From assembly GCA_019694165.1 (NCBI GenBank), contig JAIBCL010000007.1, positions 1-64,000 on the forward strand: DNA of 64,000 bases, in the 5' to 3' direction. Positions 35,859-43,791 of this stretch are shown in pieces (within the stretch, counting starts at the first letter, position 1; every line of letters starts with the position of its first letter). The stretch comes from Verrucomicrobiaceae bacterium (GTDB lineage: Bacteria > Verrucomicrobiota > Verrucomicrobiia > Verrucomicrobiales > Verrucomicrobiaceae). The translations under genes were made by a program, and so were the position numbers. The notes beneath the pieces are model-generated. The model was not told the origin of the DNA. It did not search any database and was given only the letters and a program-made list of their open reading frames with translations.

Positions 35859-35876
35859 GACTTGGTTCCCCAAGTC
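35859..35876. promoter_or_regulatory. Inverted repeat GACTTGG-TTCC-CCAAGTC upstream of the kinase gene
   Basis: A perfect 7-bp inverted repeat with a 4-base centre lies about 88 bases before the kinase start at 35771. It is a candidate operator for the operon or simply a small hairpin. No clear -10/-35 pair could be assigned beside it. Confidence 0.4.
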
Positions 35877-35931
35877 GAAAACATCAAACACCGAGCATTT
35901 TTGGCGGGAGCGTCGGTTGGGTTGTATGCGA

Positions 35932-36258
35932 TCACTCCAGCGGATGCACGGGACCGCAGATGCGCTCGCGATCCAAGCGCAGTTCCACCGCGACTTTGTC
36001 GCCGTCGCCTTTGCTTCCTCGGATCTTCTTCGGCACCGGCAGCAGCGTGCGATTCCTTTTCGTGTCACGCCAGATCGTGGTCTCCCACGTCTTGCCATCG
36101 ACCGTGGCGATGACGGGTGTCATGCCCCATGAGCCGGTGACGGGCGGGCGCAGGCGGGCGGGCAGCGGCGCAAAGGTCCAGCCGCCTTTGCCCTCAATCG
36201 TGAAGAGCGTGGCGGCGAAGCGGTGGACTTGATCGAATGGATCTCGTTTGTGGTTCAC
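35932..36258 (-). CDS. DUF1905-domain protein
   Basis: This 108-residue protein resembles DUF1905: FAATLFTIEGKGGWTFAPLPARL, then VIATVDGKTWETTIWRD and LLPVPKKIRGSKGDGDKVAVEL. The family is a small beta fold of unknown function, often associated with YdeI-type proteins. The start codon is GTG at 36258 (NHKRDPFDQVHRF follows), because no ATG lies upstream in the right place. It sits between the kinase operon and the cyclase-like lipoprotein and is on the same strand as the kinase, with 160 bases between. Confidence 0.72.
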   Translation of the reverse strand: MNHKRDPFDQVHRFAATLFTIEGKGGWTFAPLPARLRPPVTGSWGMTPVIATVDGKTWETTIWRDTKRNRTLLPVPKKIRGSKGDGDKVAVELRLDRERICGPVHPLE

Positions 36259-36361
36259 CGTGAGATTACTGGCATCAAGGCCGGTTCCTCTCTTCCGCTT
36301 GCGGCTCGAGCATTCCCCCTAGCCGCGCAACATCCAAGGCACGCGAGCGTTCCAGACAGGC

Positions 36362-37456
36362 GTGAAGAGGCATCGGAAAACCGCACGCATGCTGGCGCTC
36401 ATCGTGCTCGCCGTTTTCTCCGCCTGCCGCGGCGACGACAAGCCGCAGCAGCAGCCGGCCAAAGCTGACAGCGCCGCAAACCCTGCCGAGGCTGCGAAGA
36501 ATGCGCCGAAGAAAATCGAGCCGCCAGTGAAGCCGCCCACGGAGGCTGAACTCCGCGCGACGATCACTCGAGGCCTCGGCTTCATCGCAAAGGCAGGCGA
36601 TCAATGGATGGAGGAAAAGAGCTGCAACAGTTGCCACCACATTCCGCTGCTGCTCTGGGGCCATCGCGAGGCGAAGCGGCGCGGGTTTGCCGTGGATCAG
36701 CCGAAATTCGACGAGTGGCGCGCGTGGGCTGCGGAGCGAGCTGCGGACAAGAAACCCGGTCTGGAAGAAGCGGCGCTCATGATTCTCGCCCTGCCGGAGC
36801 GGCCCGCGCCGGAGCTGGTGAAGCTGCTCGCCGCCGATCAGCAAACCGATGGCACCTGGAAGCCGGCCGGCCAGTTTTCCACGATGCAAATGCGTGGCGC
36901 TGCGGACGCGCAGGCAAATGCCACGCGGCTGAGCCTCATCGCACTCGCCACCGCGCCATCCGCAGCAAATGAATCAGAGGCTGCCCATCAAAAGGCCGGC
37001 ATCGTCTTGCAAAAGAAGGACGCGCCAACTTCGATGGAGTCGATGGTGTTTCGCGCGCTATTCGCCCGGCGCGGCGGCAAACCAGAAGAGGCCGGCACAC
37101 TGACGAAGGACATCATCAAGCAGCAGCGCGGCGACGGCGGCTGGAGTTCGTTCATCGGCGAGAACATGAGCGACCCGCTCGCCACGGGCCAGGTGCTTCA
37201 TCTGCTGCAGGGGTCGGCGTCGGATGGTGCGAGCGCCGACGCAATCGCCCGCGCGCAGCACTGGCTGCTCAAGACGCAGCGCGACGATGGAAGCTGGCTG
37301 AGCGACATCACGCACATCAGCAAGATCGACCGCAGCGCTCCGGCGAGGGCGAAGTCCTTCAAGGACGCCACGGAGATCTACCACTACTGGGGCAGCGCAT
37401 GGGCGACGATCGGATTGCTGCAAGGCATGCCGGTGAGGGAGGCTGGCGCACGATGA
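36362..37456 (+). CDS. Lipoprotein with cyclase-like repeats and a CxxCH motif
   Basis: The 364-residue protein starts with a charged leader (VKRHRKTARMLALIVLAVF, GTG start) ending in a lipobox SAC. A proline- and alanine-rich linker follows. Residues about 60 to 355 contain alternating helices with the repeat QRGDGGWSSFIGEN and QRDDGSWLSD, like squalene/prenyl cyclase repeats. At about residue 88 the sequence EKSCNSCHH carries a CxxCH heme c attachment signature. Either a cytochrome c-tagged cyclase-like protein or an unrelated Cys-His motif is possible. It would be outside the cytoplasm on a membrane. No substrate can be named. Confidence 0.75.
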   Translation: MKRHRKTARMLALIVLAVFSACRGDDKPQQQPAKADSAANPAEAAKNAPKKIEPPVKPPTEAELRATITRGLGFIAKAGDQWMEEKSCNSCHHIPLLLWGHREAKRRGFAVDQPKFDEWRAWAAERAADKKPGLEEAALMILALPERPAPELVKLLAADQQTDGTWKPAGQFSTMQMRGAADAQANATRLSLIALATAPSAANESEAAHQKAGIVLQKKDAPTSMESMVFRALFARRGGKPEEAGTLTKDIIKQQRGDGGWSSFIGENMSDPLATGQVLHLLQGSASDGASADAIARAQHWLLKTQRDDGSWLSDITHISKIDRSAPARAKSFKDATEIYHYWGSAWATIGLLQGMPVREAGAR

Positions 37457-37508
37457 CTGGCCGGTCTGGGGGCGCGGCTTAGGGCAATCCTTGAGAGGTG
37501 ATCACAAG

Positions 37509-37524
37509 GGCTGAAAATTCAATC
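37509..37524. promoter_or_regulatory. Distal BlaI operator candidate GGCTGAAAATTCAATC
   Basis: An imperfect copy of the 16-base palindrome at 37552-37567, with its centre 43 bases upstream of that copy. Left halves are identical (GGCTGAAAATTCA) and the last bases differ. Confidence 0.55.
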
Positions 37525-37551
37525 TTTGGGATTGACGGATCCGGCCAAATA

Positions 37552-37567
37552 GGCTGAAAATTCAGCC
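37552..37567. promoter_or_regulatory. BlaI operator candidate GGCTGAAAATTCAGCC
   Basis: A perfect palindrome (GGCTGAA-AA-TTCAGCC) ends one base before the ATG of the BlaI gene. A TTGACG at 37532 could be the -35 of a promoter whose -10 would fall inside the palindrome. A dimeric repressor such as the encoded BlaI could therefore bind here and block its own expression. Confidence 0.65.
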
Positions 37568-37568
37568 C

Positions 37569-37961
37569 ATGAAGAAATTGCAGCATTTAAGCCGGCGCGA
37601 GCGCGAGATCATGGACATCGTCTTCGCCAGGGCGGAGGCCACGCTCTCGCAGATTCTCGAAGAAATGCATGAGCCGCCGACGCGGCCCGCGCTGCGCTCG
37701 ATCCTGACCATACTGGAGACAAAGGGCCATCTGAAGCACCGGCAGGAGGGGCGCGAGTTCATCTACCTGCCCGTCCACTCGCGGGAAAAAGTCGGGCAGT
37801 CCACGCTGAGCCGCGTGATCGGCACGTTTTTCGGCGGCTCGCTGTCACAGGCAGTGGCCTCCTATTTGAGCGATCCGAAGACGCGCCTGCGCGACGAGGA
37901 GATCGCGGAGCTGAAGGCTTTCATCGACCAAGCACGCAGCAAAACGAAACCACGCCGCTGA
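37569..37961 (+). CDS. BlaI/MecI/CopY-type transcriptional repressor
   Basis: This 130-residue protein is a BlaI-like winged-helix repressor: LSRREREIMDIVFARAEATLSQIL, RSILTILETKGHLKHRQEG, FIYLPVHSREKVGQSTLSRV and a C-terminal dimerisation helix (LRDEEIAELKAFIDQA). In the classical system a membrane M56 peptidase triggers cleavage of the repressor. The gene is followed six bases later by such a peptidase. Two palindrome copies lie upstream and probably form its operator. The target genes beyond the pair are not known. Confidence 0.9.
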   Translation: MKKLQHLSRREREIMDIVFARAEATLSQILEEMHEPPTRPALRSILTILETKGHLKHRQEGREFIYLPVHSREKVGQSTLSRVIGTFFGGSLSQAVASYLSDPKTRLRDEEIAELKAFIDQARSKTKPRR

Positions 37962-37967
37962 ACCACC

Positions 37968-39797
37968 ATGAACCTCGAAACGACCGCTCACAACTTCACC
38001 GCCTGGCTGGCGGATGTCACGCTTCAGTCAACCCTCATCCTCGCCGCAGCCGGCGTCATCGTCATGCTCAGGCCGCGCATGGCGGCGGCGCGCAGGCATT
38101 TTTTGCTGGCGGTGTCGTTGATGGCCGCGCCCGTGCTCATGCTGTGCGGCGGTCTTGCGCCAGCGTGGCATCCGTTTGGCGAGGCCACGCCCACTGTGCG
38201 CGTGACACTGCCAGAAGTGCCGACGATGCGCACGACGATCTATCCGGATGGCAGGCAGATCGAATCGCCCGTTTCATCCAGCAAGGCAGCCGAGGTCACA
38301 GCCAAGCCGCCCTCACCGCCAGCGCTCGCGTTGCCGCTCATCTGGCTCGCGGGCATTGGCATCGGCCTCTTGGGACTGGGCAAAGCGGCGATCGATCTGC
38401 GCAGGCTGCGGCGCGCCGCATCGGCCGAAAGCGACGCACGGCTGCTGAGCCTCTTCCGCGAAGCCCAGCGTTTACTGAACGTGGCGCTGCCTGACGCCGC
38501 TCTGCTGCGCGGCTCCAAATGCACGGTGCCGATGACGTGGGGCTGGCGGCATTGCACAGTGTTGCTGCCTGGGGAAGCGACGGATTGGTCGGACGCGCGG
38601 CTGCGGCTGGTGCTGCGGCATGAGCTGGCGCACATCGCTCGCGGGGATGTGCTTGTGACGTTTCTCACCACGGTGTCGGCCTTGCTGCTCTGGTTTCATC
38701 CGCTGGCATGGCTGACGTGGCGCGCGTGCAATCTGGCGCGCGAGCAGGCGTGCGATGACCTGGCGCTGCGGCACGCGGAGTCGAGCCGGGAGGATTTCGC
38801 GGACGAGTTGCTCTCCGCCGTCACCGATCTCGGCGGCTTCCGCCGCTGCATCCTGCCGCTCGCCCTGGCGATGGCGGCATCGCCGCGCGCACGCGCGCTG
38901 AAGCGCAGGCTGGCCGGCATTCTCGATGAAGCGCGCGAGCGGGATCCATGGCCGGAGTCGCAGCGCACGATCATGATCATCGGCGCGGTCGCCTCGGCAT
39001 TTGCGCTTTCAGGACTGACGGCTTGCCGCACGGTCGGCCATGCGGCGGGCCGCTCGAGCACGGCGCAGGTGCAGATCGCCACCAAGGTCATCGAGATCAC
39101 CACGAAGGGCGATTCGACGCCGCTGAGCGACATGGGCTTGTCCGTCGGCGATGGTGCAGGCCTGCAAATGATCGGCACTCACGATGAGAAGGCGATCGCC
39201 GAGCTGGTGAAGAAGCTCAGCCGCAAGAAGGGCGTGGAGCTTTTGAGCGCGCCGAGCGTGACGACAAAGAACAAGCACATGGCGAAGGTCGAGGTCGTGC
39301 GCGAGTTCACTTTCCCCAGCGAATTTGATCCGCCGAAGCTGCAGTACAATCCGCCGACGCTGGCTGGTGCCAAAGGCAGCGCGCTCAAGCTTGCACCCGG
39401 CCAGAGCATCTCCGCCACGCCCACGACGCCGACCGCGTTCGAGATGAGGCCTGTCGGCGTGCGCATGGAGGTGACTCCCGAGACCATGCGCGACGGGAGC
39501 ATCGATCTCGAAGTCGAACCCGAGCTGACGGAGTTTGAGGGCTTCAAGAATTGGGGCGAGCCCATCAAGGCCAGCGTCGCTGGCGCGGATGGAAAAGTCC
39601 GCGAGGTCACGCTCTCAGAGAACAAAATCGAGCAGCCCCTGTTCAGCACGAGGAAGATCCGCACGAGTGTCTCACTGCCCGACGGCCACGCGGTGATCCT
39701 TGGCGGGCTGATCCGCGCGGATGTGAATGACAAAACCAAGGAACAGCTCAAACGGCATGTGTTCTTCATCGTGCAGGCGAAGGTGCTGCGGCCGTGA
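37968..39797 (+). CDS. M56 (BlaR1-like) metallopeptidase fused to a secretin-like domain
   Basis: The 609-residue protein begins with the BlaR1/M56 peptidase: membrane helices at about 20-62, 120-140, 228-248 and 333-352, and the zinc motif H218-E-L-A-H222 with a downstream E259 in AREQACDDLAL. After the last helix, residues about 365 to 609 are a stand-alone secretin-like domain found in PVC bacteria (LLSAPSVTTKNKHMAKVEVVREF, PTAFEMRPVGVRMEVTP, VSLPDGHAVILGGLI). In BlaR1 this position holds a beta-lactam sensor. The partner BlaI gene lies six bases upstream, so this is probably the signal-receiving half of a repressor-peptidase switch. Confidence 0.85.
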   Translation: MNLETTAHNFTAWLADVTLQSTLILAAAGVIVMLRPRMAAARRHFLLAVSLMAAPVLMLCGGLAPAWHPFGEATPTVRVTLPEVPTMRTTIYPDGRQIESPVSSSKAAEVTAKPPSPPALALPLIWLAGIGIGLLGLGKAAIDLRRLRRAASAESDARLLSLFREAQRLLNVALPDAALLRGSKCTVPMTWGWRHCTVLLPGEATDWSDARLRLVLRHELAHIARGDVLVTFLTTVSALLLWFHPLAWLTWRACNLAREQACDDLALRHAESSREDFADELLSAVTDLGGFRRCILPLALAMAASPRARALKRRLAGILDEARERDPWPESQRTIMIIGAVASAFALSGLTACRTVGHAAGRSSTAQVQIATKVIEITTKGDSTPLSDMGLSVGDGAGLQMIGTHDEKAIAELVKKLSRKKGVELLSAPSVTTKNKHMAKVEVVREFTFPSEFDPPKLQYNPPTLAGAKGSALKLAPGQSISATPTTPTAFEMRPVGVRMEVTPETMRDGSIDLEVEPELTEFEGFKNWGEPIKASVAGADGKVREVTLSENKIEQPLFSTRKIRTSVSLPDGHAVILGGLIRADVNDKTKEQLKRHVFFIVQAKVLRP

Positions 39798-39834
39798 CGG
39801 AAGCGGCGCGGTGACCGCGTGCTGAAGCGGCTGC

Positions 39835-40026
39835 TCAGCCGCCGATCTCGTCGCGCAGTTCCGCAATCATGCGCAGCGGCAACGCCTCCACCTTGTCATG
39901 CACGGGATAGCGTTTCTCGCCGGGATGCACGATCCACGCGCGCCGGAGCTTGCGGTCCGCCAGCGCGATGTGGAGTGACTTGGTCATCTTGGGACCGTCG
40001 CCCACCTTGAACTCGACACCGTACGC
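39835..40026 (-). pseudogene. Remnant C-terminus of a DUF4143/AAA_14 ATPase gene
   Basis: On the minus strand a short frame ending at a TGA encodes YGVEFKVGDGPKMTKSLHIA and then IVHPGEKRYPVHDKVEALPL. This matches the C-terminus of AAA_14/DUF4143 ATP-binding proteins (pattern EFK.sDaP.mT.Sl..al.DL, VyPG...Y.l). Nothing upstream in this frame supports the ATPase core or a start codon: about 25 more codons are open before a stop, with no family resemblance. It is best called a truncated remnant. It lies in a 494-base stretch without an intact gene, between the M56 gene and an ECF sigma gene. Confidence 0.5.
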
Positions 40027-40199
40027 TGCCGATCGCGTGAGCGACGGAGCCCGCCAAGGAGCCGGGGCTTCCTTGCCCGTTCCGTCGGATACGCTTCACC
40101 GAGCAAACACGCCGGGACTACGGCGGGGATGTCGCTGCTCCGTCCAAGGGGGGCACCTCGTGATCCCGGGGCTGTGCTTGAGCGCCCCCGAAAAATGGA

Positions 40200-40229
40200 G
40201 CAGGGCGGACTCTCCCAAGTCCGCCCTGC
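40200..40229. repeat. Hairpin GCAGGGCGGACT-CTCCCA-AGTCCGCCCTGC
   Basis: A perfect 12-bp stem with a 6-base loop lies downstream of the ECF sigma gene stop at 40292, on its 3' side. It is the longest of the GGGCGG/CCGCCC hairpins in the window. No U-tract follows, so it may be a REP-like element rather than a terminator. The rest of 39798-40291, apart from the DUF4143 remnant, shows no gene. Confidence 0.7.
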
Positions 40230-40291
40230 CATGGCCCCTTGCGGGACCAACCCGTGCGGCGTTGCCGCCGGGAATTCTTTCGGCGTGCCTG

Positions 40292-40888
40292 TCAGCGCGT
40301 ATGCGTCTTCATCATGTCTTCGAGCCGCGTGACGCCGCGGCGGATGCGCGCCTTGATGGTGCCCAGAGGCTCATGGAGCCGCTCTGCCACCTCGGCCTGC
40401 GTGAGGCCGCCAAAGTAGGTGAGCTCAATGGCCTGTTGCTGATCCGGCGTGAGCCGCGTGACGGCGCGCCGCAGCAGCGTGTCGCGCTCCTTGACCTGGA
40501 GCAAATCGTGGCCGGAGTCGTCGAATTCAGGCTGCGTGACCTTGTGCTCGGTGCCAAAGTCTTCACTCAGGCGCGCGCGGCGCTGCTTGGAGCGGATACG
40601 GTCGATGGCGCGGTTCTTGGCCAGGGTGGTGAGCCAGGTGAGAGGCTTGCCCTTGCGAGGCTCGTAAAGGTGGGCCTTCTGCCAGAGCTGCACGAGCACC
40701 TCCTGCATGATGTCCTCCGTGTCGTGGTGATCGTTGAGCACCTTGGAGATGGTGGAGAACAGCAGACCGCCATAGCGGCGGTAAAAAAACTGGAAGGCCG
40801 CCGCGTCCTTGTGCGCAATGCGCTCCATCAGCCGCATGTCTTCTTCGGCTGTGGCGTCGGTTTCGGTCTCGACAGGAGTTGTTGTCAT
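40292..40888 (-). CDS. ECF-type RNA polymerase sigma factor
   Basis: This 198-residue sigma factor has region 2 (FYRRYGGLLFSTISKVLNDHHDTEDIMQEVLVQLW, with WLTTLAKNRAIDRIRSKQRR) and region 4 (LTPDQQQAIELTYFGGLTQAEVAERL, TIKARIRRGVTRLED). It resembles ECF sigma factors that normally work with an anti-sigma factor encoded next door. No such gene is seen here: the neighbours are a DUF4143 remnant and a Gfo/Idh/MocA gene. The regulated genes are unknown. Confidence 0.9.
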   Translation of the reverse strand: MTTTPVETETDATAEEDMRLMERIAHKDAAAFQFFYRRYGGLLFSTISKVLNDHHDTEDIMQEVLVQLWQKAHLYEPRKGKPLTWLTTLAKNRAIDRIRSKQRRARLSEDFGTEHKVTQPEFDDSGHDLLQVKERDTLLRRAVTRLTPDQQQAIELTYFGGLTQAEVAERLHEPLGTIKARIRRGVTRLEDMMKTHTR

Positions 40889-40988
40889 GGACGGATCTAG
40901 CCCGGACTTAGGTGAACTTTACTAGTAACGAAGTCAAGCCCGGTGTGGATGCAAAGTTTTCGACGGGTATGACGGCTGGCCGCAAATT

Positions 40989-42110
40989 CTATTCCTTCTT
41001 TTCTCCGGTGCCTGCCGGCGCGGCCGATGCGGCCGGTGTCGATGCCGGTGCGGCGCGACCGTTCATCTGCTGCCGGGAAGCGCTCGCGGGCAGCCATTTG
41101 TCGGGGCAGCCAGCCTTCACGAGCACCTCGCGCAGGGAGACCGGCCCTCCATTCTGCCGCCTGCTCTCCTCGGCGGCCTCCATGAACGCGTAGATCTCCA
41201 GCGTCTGCACCGCGCTGACCGGCGGTTGCTTCGTCTGGAAGAACTTCACGATCTCCCGCAGCATCGGCGTGTAGTCGCCCTGCGTCTTCTGCTCGATGAC
41301 CTGCTGCTCGCCGCCAAAGCGGATGACTTTGTATTTGTTCGAGTCCATGGGCAGGAAATGCAGGGCGTGGAGCGTGCCCGTGCGCCCACCGGCCCACATG
41401 CCGGTGACCACGGTGACGCCTGGCGTGGCCGTGCTCACCACGCTCTGGCAGCCGCTGCCCATCACCGTGAAGAGCGCCTCGGTCGGATGGATGCCGTAGA
41501 AAAAGAGATCCGGGTGATGCTCCAGCAGACGTGCCGGCCCGTACGAAAGCGCAGCCGGCGCAGGCACCGGCTCGGCAGCGGCCACATCCACCACGCCCGG
41601 ATACCACCGCACGGCGGAGGCGCTGAACAAGGGCACGCCGGTCTCGTCGGCCAGCTTGTAAATGGCGACGGCATCCTTGAGGGAGGCGGCCACCGGCTTG
41701 TCGAGGAAAAAGGGCTTCTTGAGCGCAATGACCTGCTTGGCCTGATCGAGATGCGGCCTGCCATCGAGGCTGAGCACCAGCACGGCATCGACCGTCGCGC
41801 AAAGCTCGGCCACGCTGCCCACGATTCTCACACCGTACTTGTCCCGCACGGTGGCGGTGAAGCCATCGACGCGAGACCGGCTCTCCTCCAGATCGGGGCT
41901 GCTCGCCGGGAACGCCGCCACCACCCGCCCTCCGGGAATATGGTTCGGATTCGCCGTGTCATTCAGCCGCATGGTGAACTGCTCGGCGTGGGAGGTGTCC
42001 AGCCCGATGATGCCGATGCGCAGGTCCGCCGCTGGTGTCTGTGCTTTCATCTCCCCGCGGCAAAGGAACACCGATGCAGTCAGGATGAGGATGCATGCGC
42101 GCTTTGCCAT
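40989..42110 (-). CDS. Secreted Gfo/Idh/MocA-family protein
   Basis: The 373-residue product carries a leader (MAKRACILILTASVFLCRG) and then a Rossmann NAD-type fold starting LRIGIIGLDTSHAEQFTMRL. PFFLDKPVAASLKDAVAIYKLA, with its conserved DKP, is typical of the Gfo/Idh/MocA oxidoreductases, and YGIHPTEALFTVMG contains the expected GxHP. The C-terminal tail is proline- and alanine-rich (PASTPAASAAPAG). Family enzymes oxidise or dehydrate sugars with NAD(P). Export is unusual for the family in general but common in PVC genomes. The start at 42110 gives the leader. Confidence 0.85.
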   Translation of the reverse strand: MAKRACILILTASVFLCRGEMKAQTPAADLRIGIIGLDTSHAEQFTMRLNDTANPNHIPGGRVVAAFPASSPDLEESRSRVDGFTATVRDKYGVRIVGSVAELCATVDAVLVLSLDGRPHLDQAKQVIALKKPFFLDKPVAASLKDAVAIYKLADETGVPLFSASAVRWYPGVVDVAAAEPVPAPAALSYGPARLLEHHPDLFFYGIHPTEALFTVMGSGCQSVVSTATPGVTVVTGMWAGGRTGTLHALHFLPMDSNKYKVIRFGGEQQVIEQKTQGDYTPMLREIVKFFQTKQPPVSAVQTLEIYAFMEAAEESRRQNGGPVSLREVLVKAGCPDKWLPASASRQQMNGRAAPASTPAASAAPAGTGEKKE

Positions 42111-42203
42111 GCCGCATTCTTGATGGATCGGGCGGCAATGCAACTGTGGAGTCGGATCGGTGCGCATCGGGCGGAGCGACGGTGTTTTTGCGGCCGCCCC
42201 GCT

Positions 42204-42842
42204 TCATGACGAGCGGGTGCGCCGCAGCACGCGCAGGCGCTCGCGGCCTTCACGGCCCTCGAATGCCACGTCGGGAACGTAGTCGTCGAGCACCTCGAAG
42301 CCATCCGCGAAGAGCGCGTCGAGATCGGGCACGCTCAGCGGATAGGGCGGTCCGCTGGATCCCGGATCGAGCGCGGGATTGATGAACCACACGCCGACGA
42401 TCAGGCCGCCGGGCTTCAAGGCGGACTCCACGCCGCGGCGGTACTTTTCACGCAGGGCGGGTTCCATGCCGCTGAGGCAGGTATGCTCCATCACGACGTC
42501 AAATGCACCGCGCAGCGCGGGCGCGAGATCGAAAAGGTCACCGGTGACGAAGCGGTCCGCCACGTCCGGGTAGCGCTCCCGTGCCTCGCGGATGGCGGTG
42601 GGCGCGATGTCCACGCCCAGCACATCGACGCCGGCCTTCGCGAGCGCCGCCACGTCATTGCCACGCCCGCAGCCGGGCACCAGCACGCGGCCGGAGAGCG
42701 GATGCCGCGCGACGTATTGCATCAGCGGCGGCGACGCGTGACCGCGATCCCAAAACACATCTCCTGCTCGGTAGCGGTCTTCCCACGGATTCCCCGTCCC
42801 CGCCGCGGCATCCGGCTTCTCATTCATGGCTGGCGTCTGCAT
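42204..42842 (-). CDS. TPMT-family SAM-dependent methyltransferase
   Basis: From the start at 42842 the protein is 212 residues. It has the thiopurine-methyltransferase-like opening NPWEDRYRAGDVFWDRGHAS, motif I VLVPGCGRGNDVAALAKAG, motif II VLGVDIAPTAIREAR, and VMEHTCLSGMEP. Relatives methylate thiols, halides or small nucleophiles with S-adenosylmethionine. A second ATG at 42827 is also possible; an AGGGG sequence just before 42842 favours the longer form. It is divergent from trpC with an 85-base gap that contains a 9-base direct repeat (CTATCAACC at 42851 and 42872). Confidence 0.8.
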   Translation of the reverse strand: MQTPAMNEKPDAAAGTGNPWEDRYRAGDVFWDRGHASPPLMQYVARHPLSGRVLVPGCGRGNDVAALAKAGVDVLGVDIAPTAIREARERYPDVADRFVTGDLFDLAPALRGAFDVVMEHTCLSGMEPALREKYRRGVESALKPGGLIVGVWFINPALDPGSSGPPYPLSVPDLDALFADGFEVLDDYVPDVAFEGREGRERLRVLRRTRSS

Positions 42843-42927
42843 CACCCCTGCTATCAACCATCCGCCACCAACTATCAACCCACTCACGCGGTTGACTCGC
42901 CCGCGATGATCCACACTGTGCGCGCCC

Positions 42928-43722
42928 ATGTCCATGTCCGACAAGCTCGCTGAAATCATCGCGCACAAGCGCACCGAAGTGGAGAAGATCCTGCCGCTGG
43001 CGGAAAAGTACCGTGCCGCTGCGGCGCTGCGGAATGATTTCCGCTCCCTCTCCGCCGCCCTGACGAGCGATCCCGCGCGCCTCGGCCTCATCGCGGAAGT
43101 AAAGCGCGCCTCCCCCTCCGCCGGCACCATCAGCGCGGACTTCGACTACCTGACCATCGCGCGCACCTACGACAAGGCGGGCGCGAGCGCCATCTCGGTG
43201 CTCACGGACGAAAAGTACTTCCAGGGCCGGCTCGAGTACCTCACGTTCATCCGCCAGGAGGTCTCCGTGCCCGTGCTGCGGAAGGATTTCATCGTTCACG
43301 AAGCACAAATCTACGAAGCCGTGGTCGCCGGCGCGGATGCCATCCTGCTCATCGTCGCCGCGCTGGACCAGCCGACGCTCGTGCGGCTGCTGGACGCCGC
43401 GCACACCTACCAGCTCGAGGTGCTCGTCGAAGTGCATGATCTGCCCGAGCTGGAGCGCGCGCTCGACACCGACGCGCGGATCATCGGAGTGAACAACCGC
43501 AATCTGAAGAGCTTCACCGTCGATCTCGCCGCGACGGAATCACTCGCCGAGGAAGTGCCCGACGACGTGGTGCTCGTGAGCGAGAGCGGCATCAAGAGCG
43601 TGGCCGACGCCGAGCGCCTGGCCGCGGCGGGAGCCGACGCGCTGCTCATCGGCGAGACGCTCATGCGCAGCGACAACCTGCTCGTGGACCTGCCCCAGTT
43701 CATGTGCCTCAAGCCTGTGTGA
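42928..43722 (+). CDS. trpC: Indole-3-glycerol phosphate synthase
   Basis: This 264-residue TIM-barrel enzyme converts carboxyphenylamino-deoxyribulose phosphate to indole-3-glycerol phosphate in tryptophan synthesis. Diagnostic segments are LIAEVKRASPSAG, ISVLTDEKYFQG, VPVLRKDFIVHEAQIYEA, GVNNRNLKSFTVDL and VLVSESGIKS, with catalytic Lys and Glu residues in place. Two in-frame starts exist, at 42928 and 42934. No other trp gene is adjacent, so the pathway is dispersed. It is divergent from the methyltransferase. Confidence 0.97.
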   Translation: MSMSDKLAEIIAHKRTEVEKILPLAEKYRAAAALRNDFRSLSAALTSDPARLGLIAEVKRASPSAGTISADFDYLTIARTYDKAGASAISVLTDEKYFQGRLEYLTFIRQEVSVPVLRKDFIVHEAQIYEAVVAGADAILLIVAALDQPTLVRLLDAAHTYQLEVLVEVHDLPELERALDTDARIIGVNNRNLKSFTVDLAATESLAEEVPDDVVLVSESGIKSVADAERLAAAGADALLIGETLMRSDNLLVDLPQFMCLKPV

Positions 43723-43791
43723 ACGCCCCGCAAGATGCGGTGCGTGATTCGCTTTGCACCGCGCGTCTGCCAGGGAGAATCGTGTGCCGCG

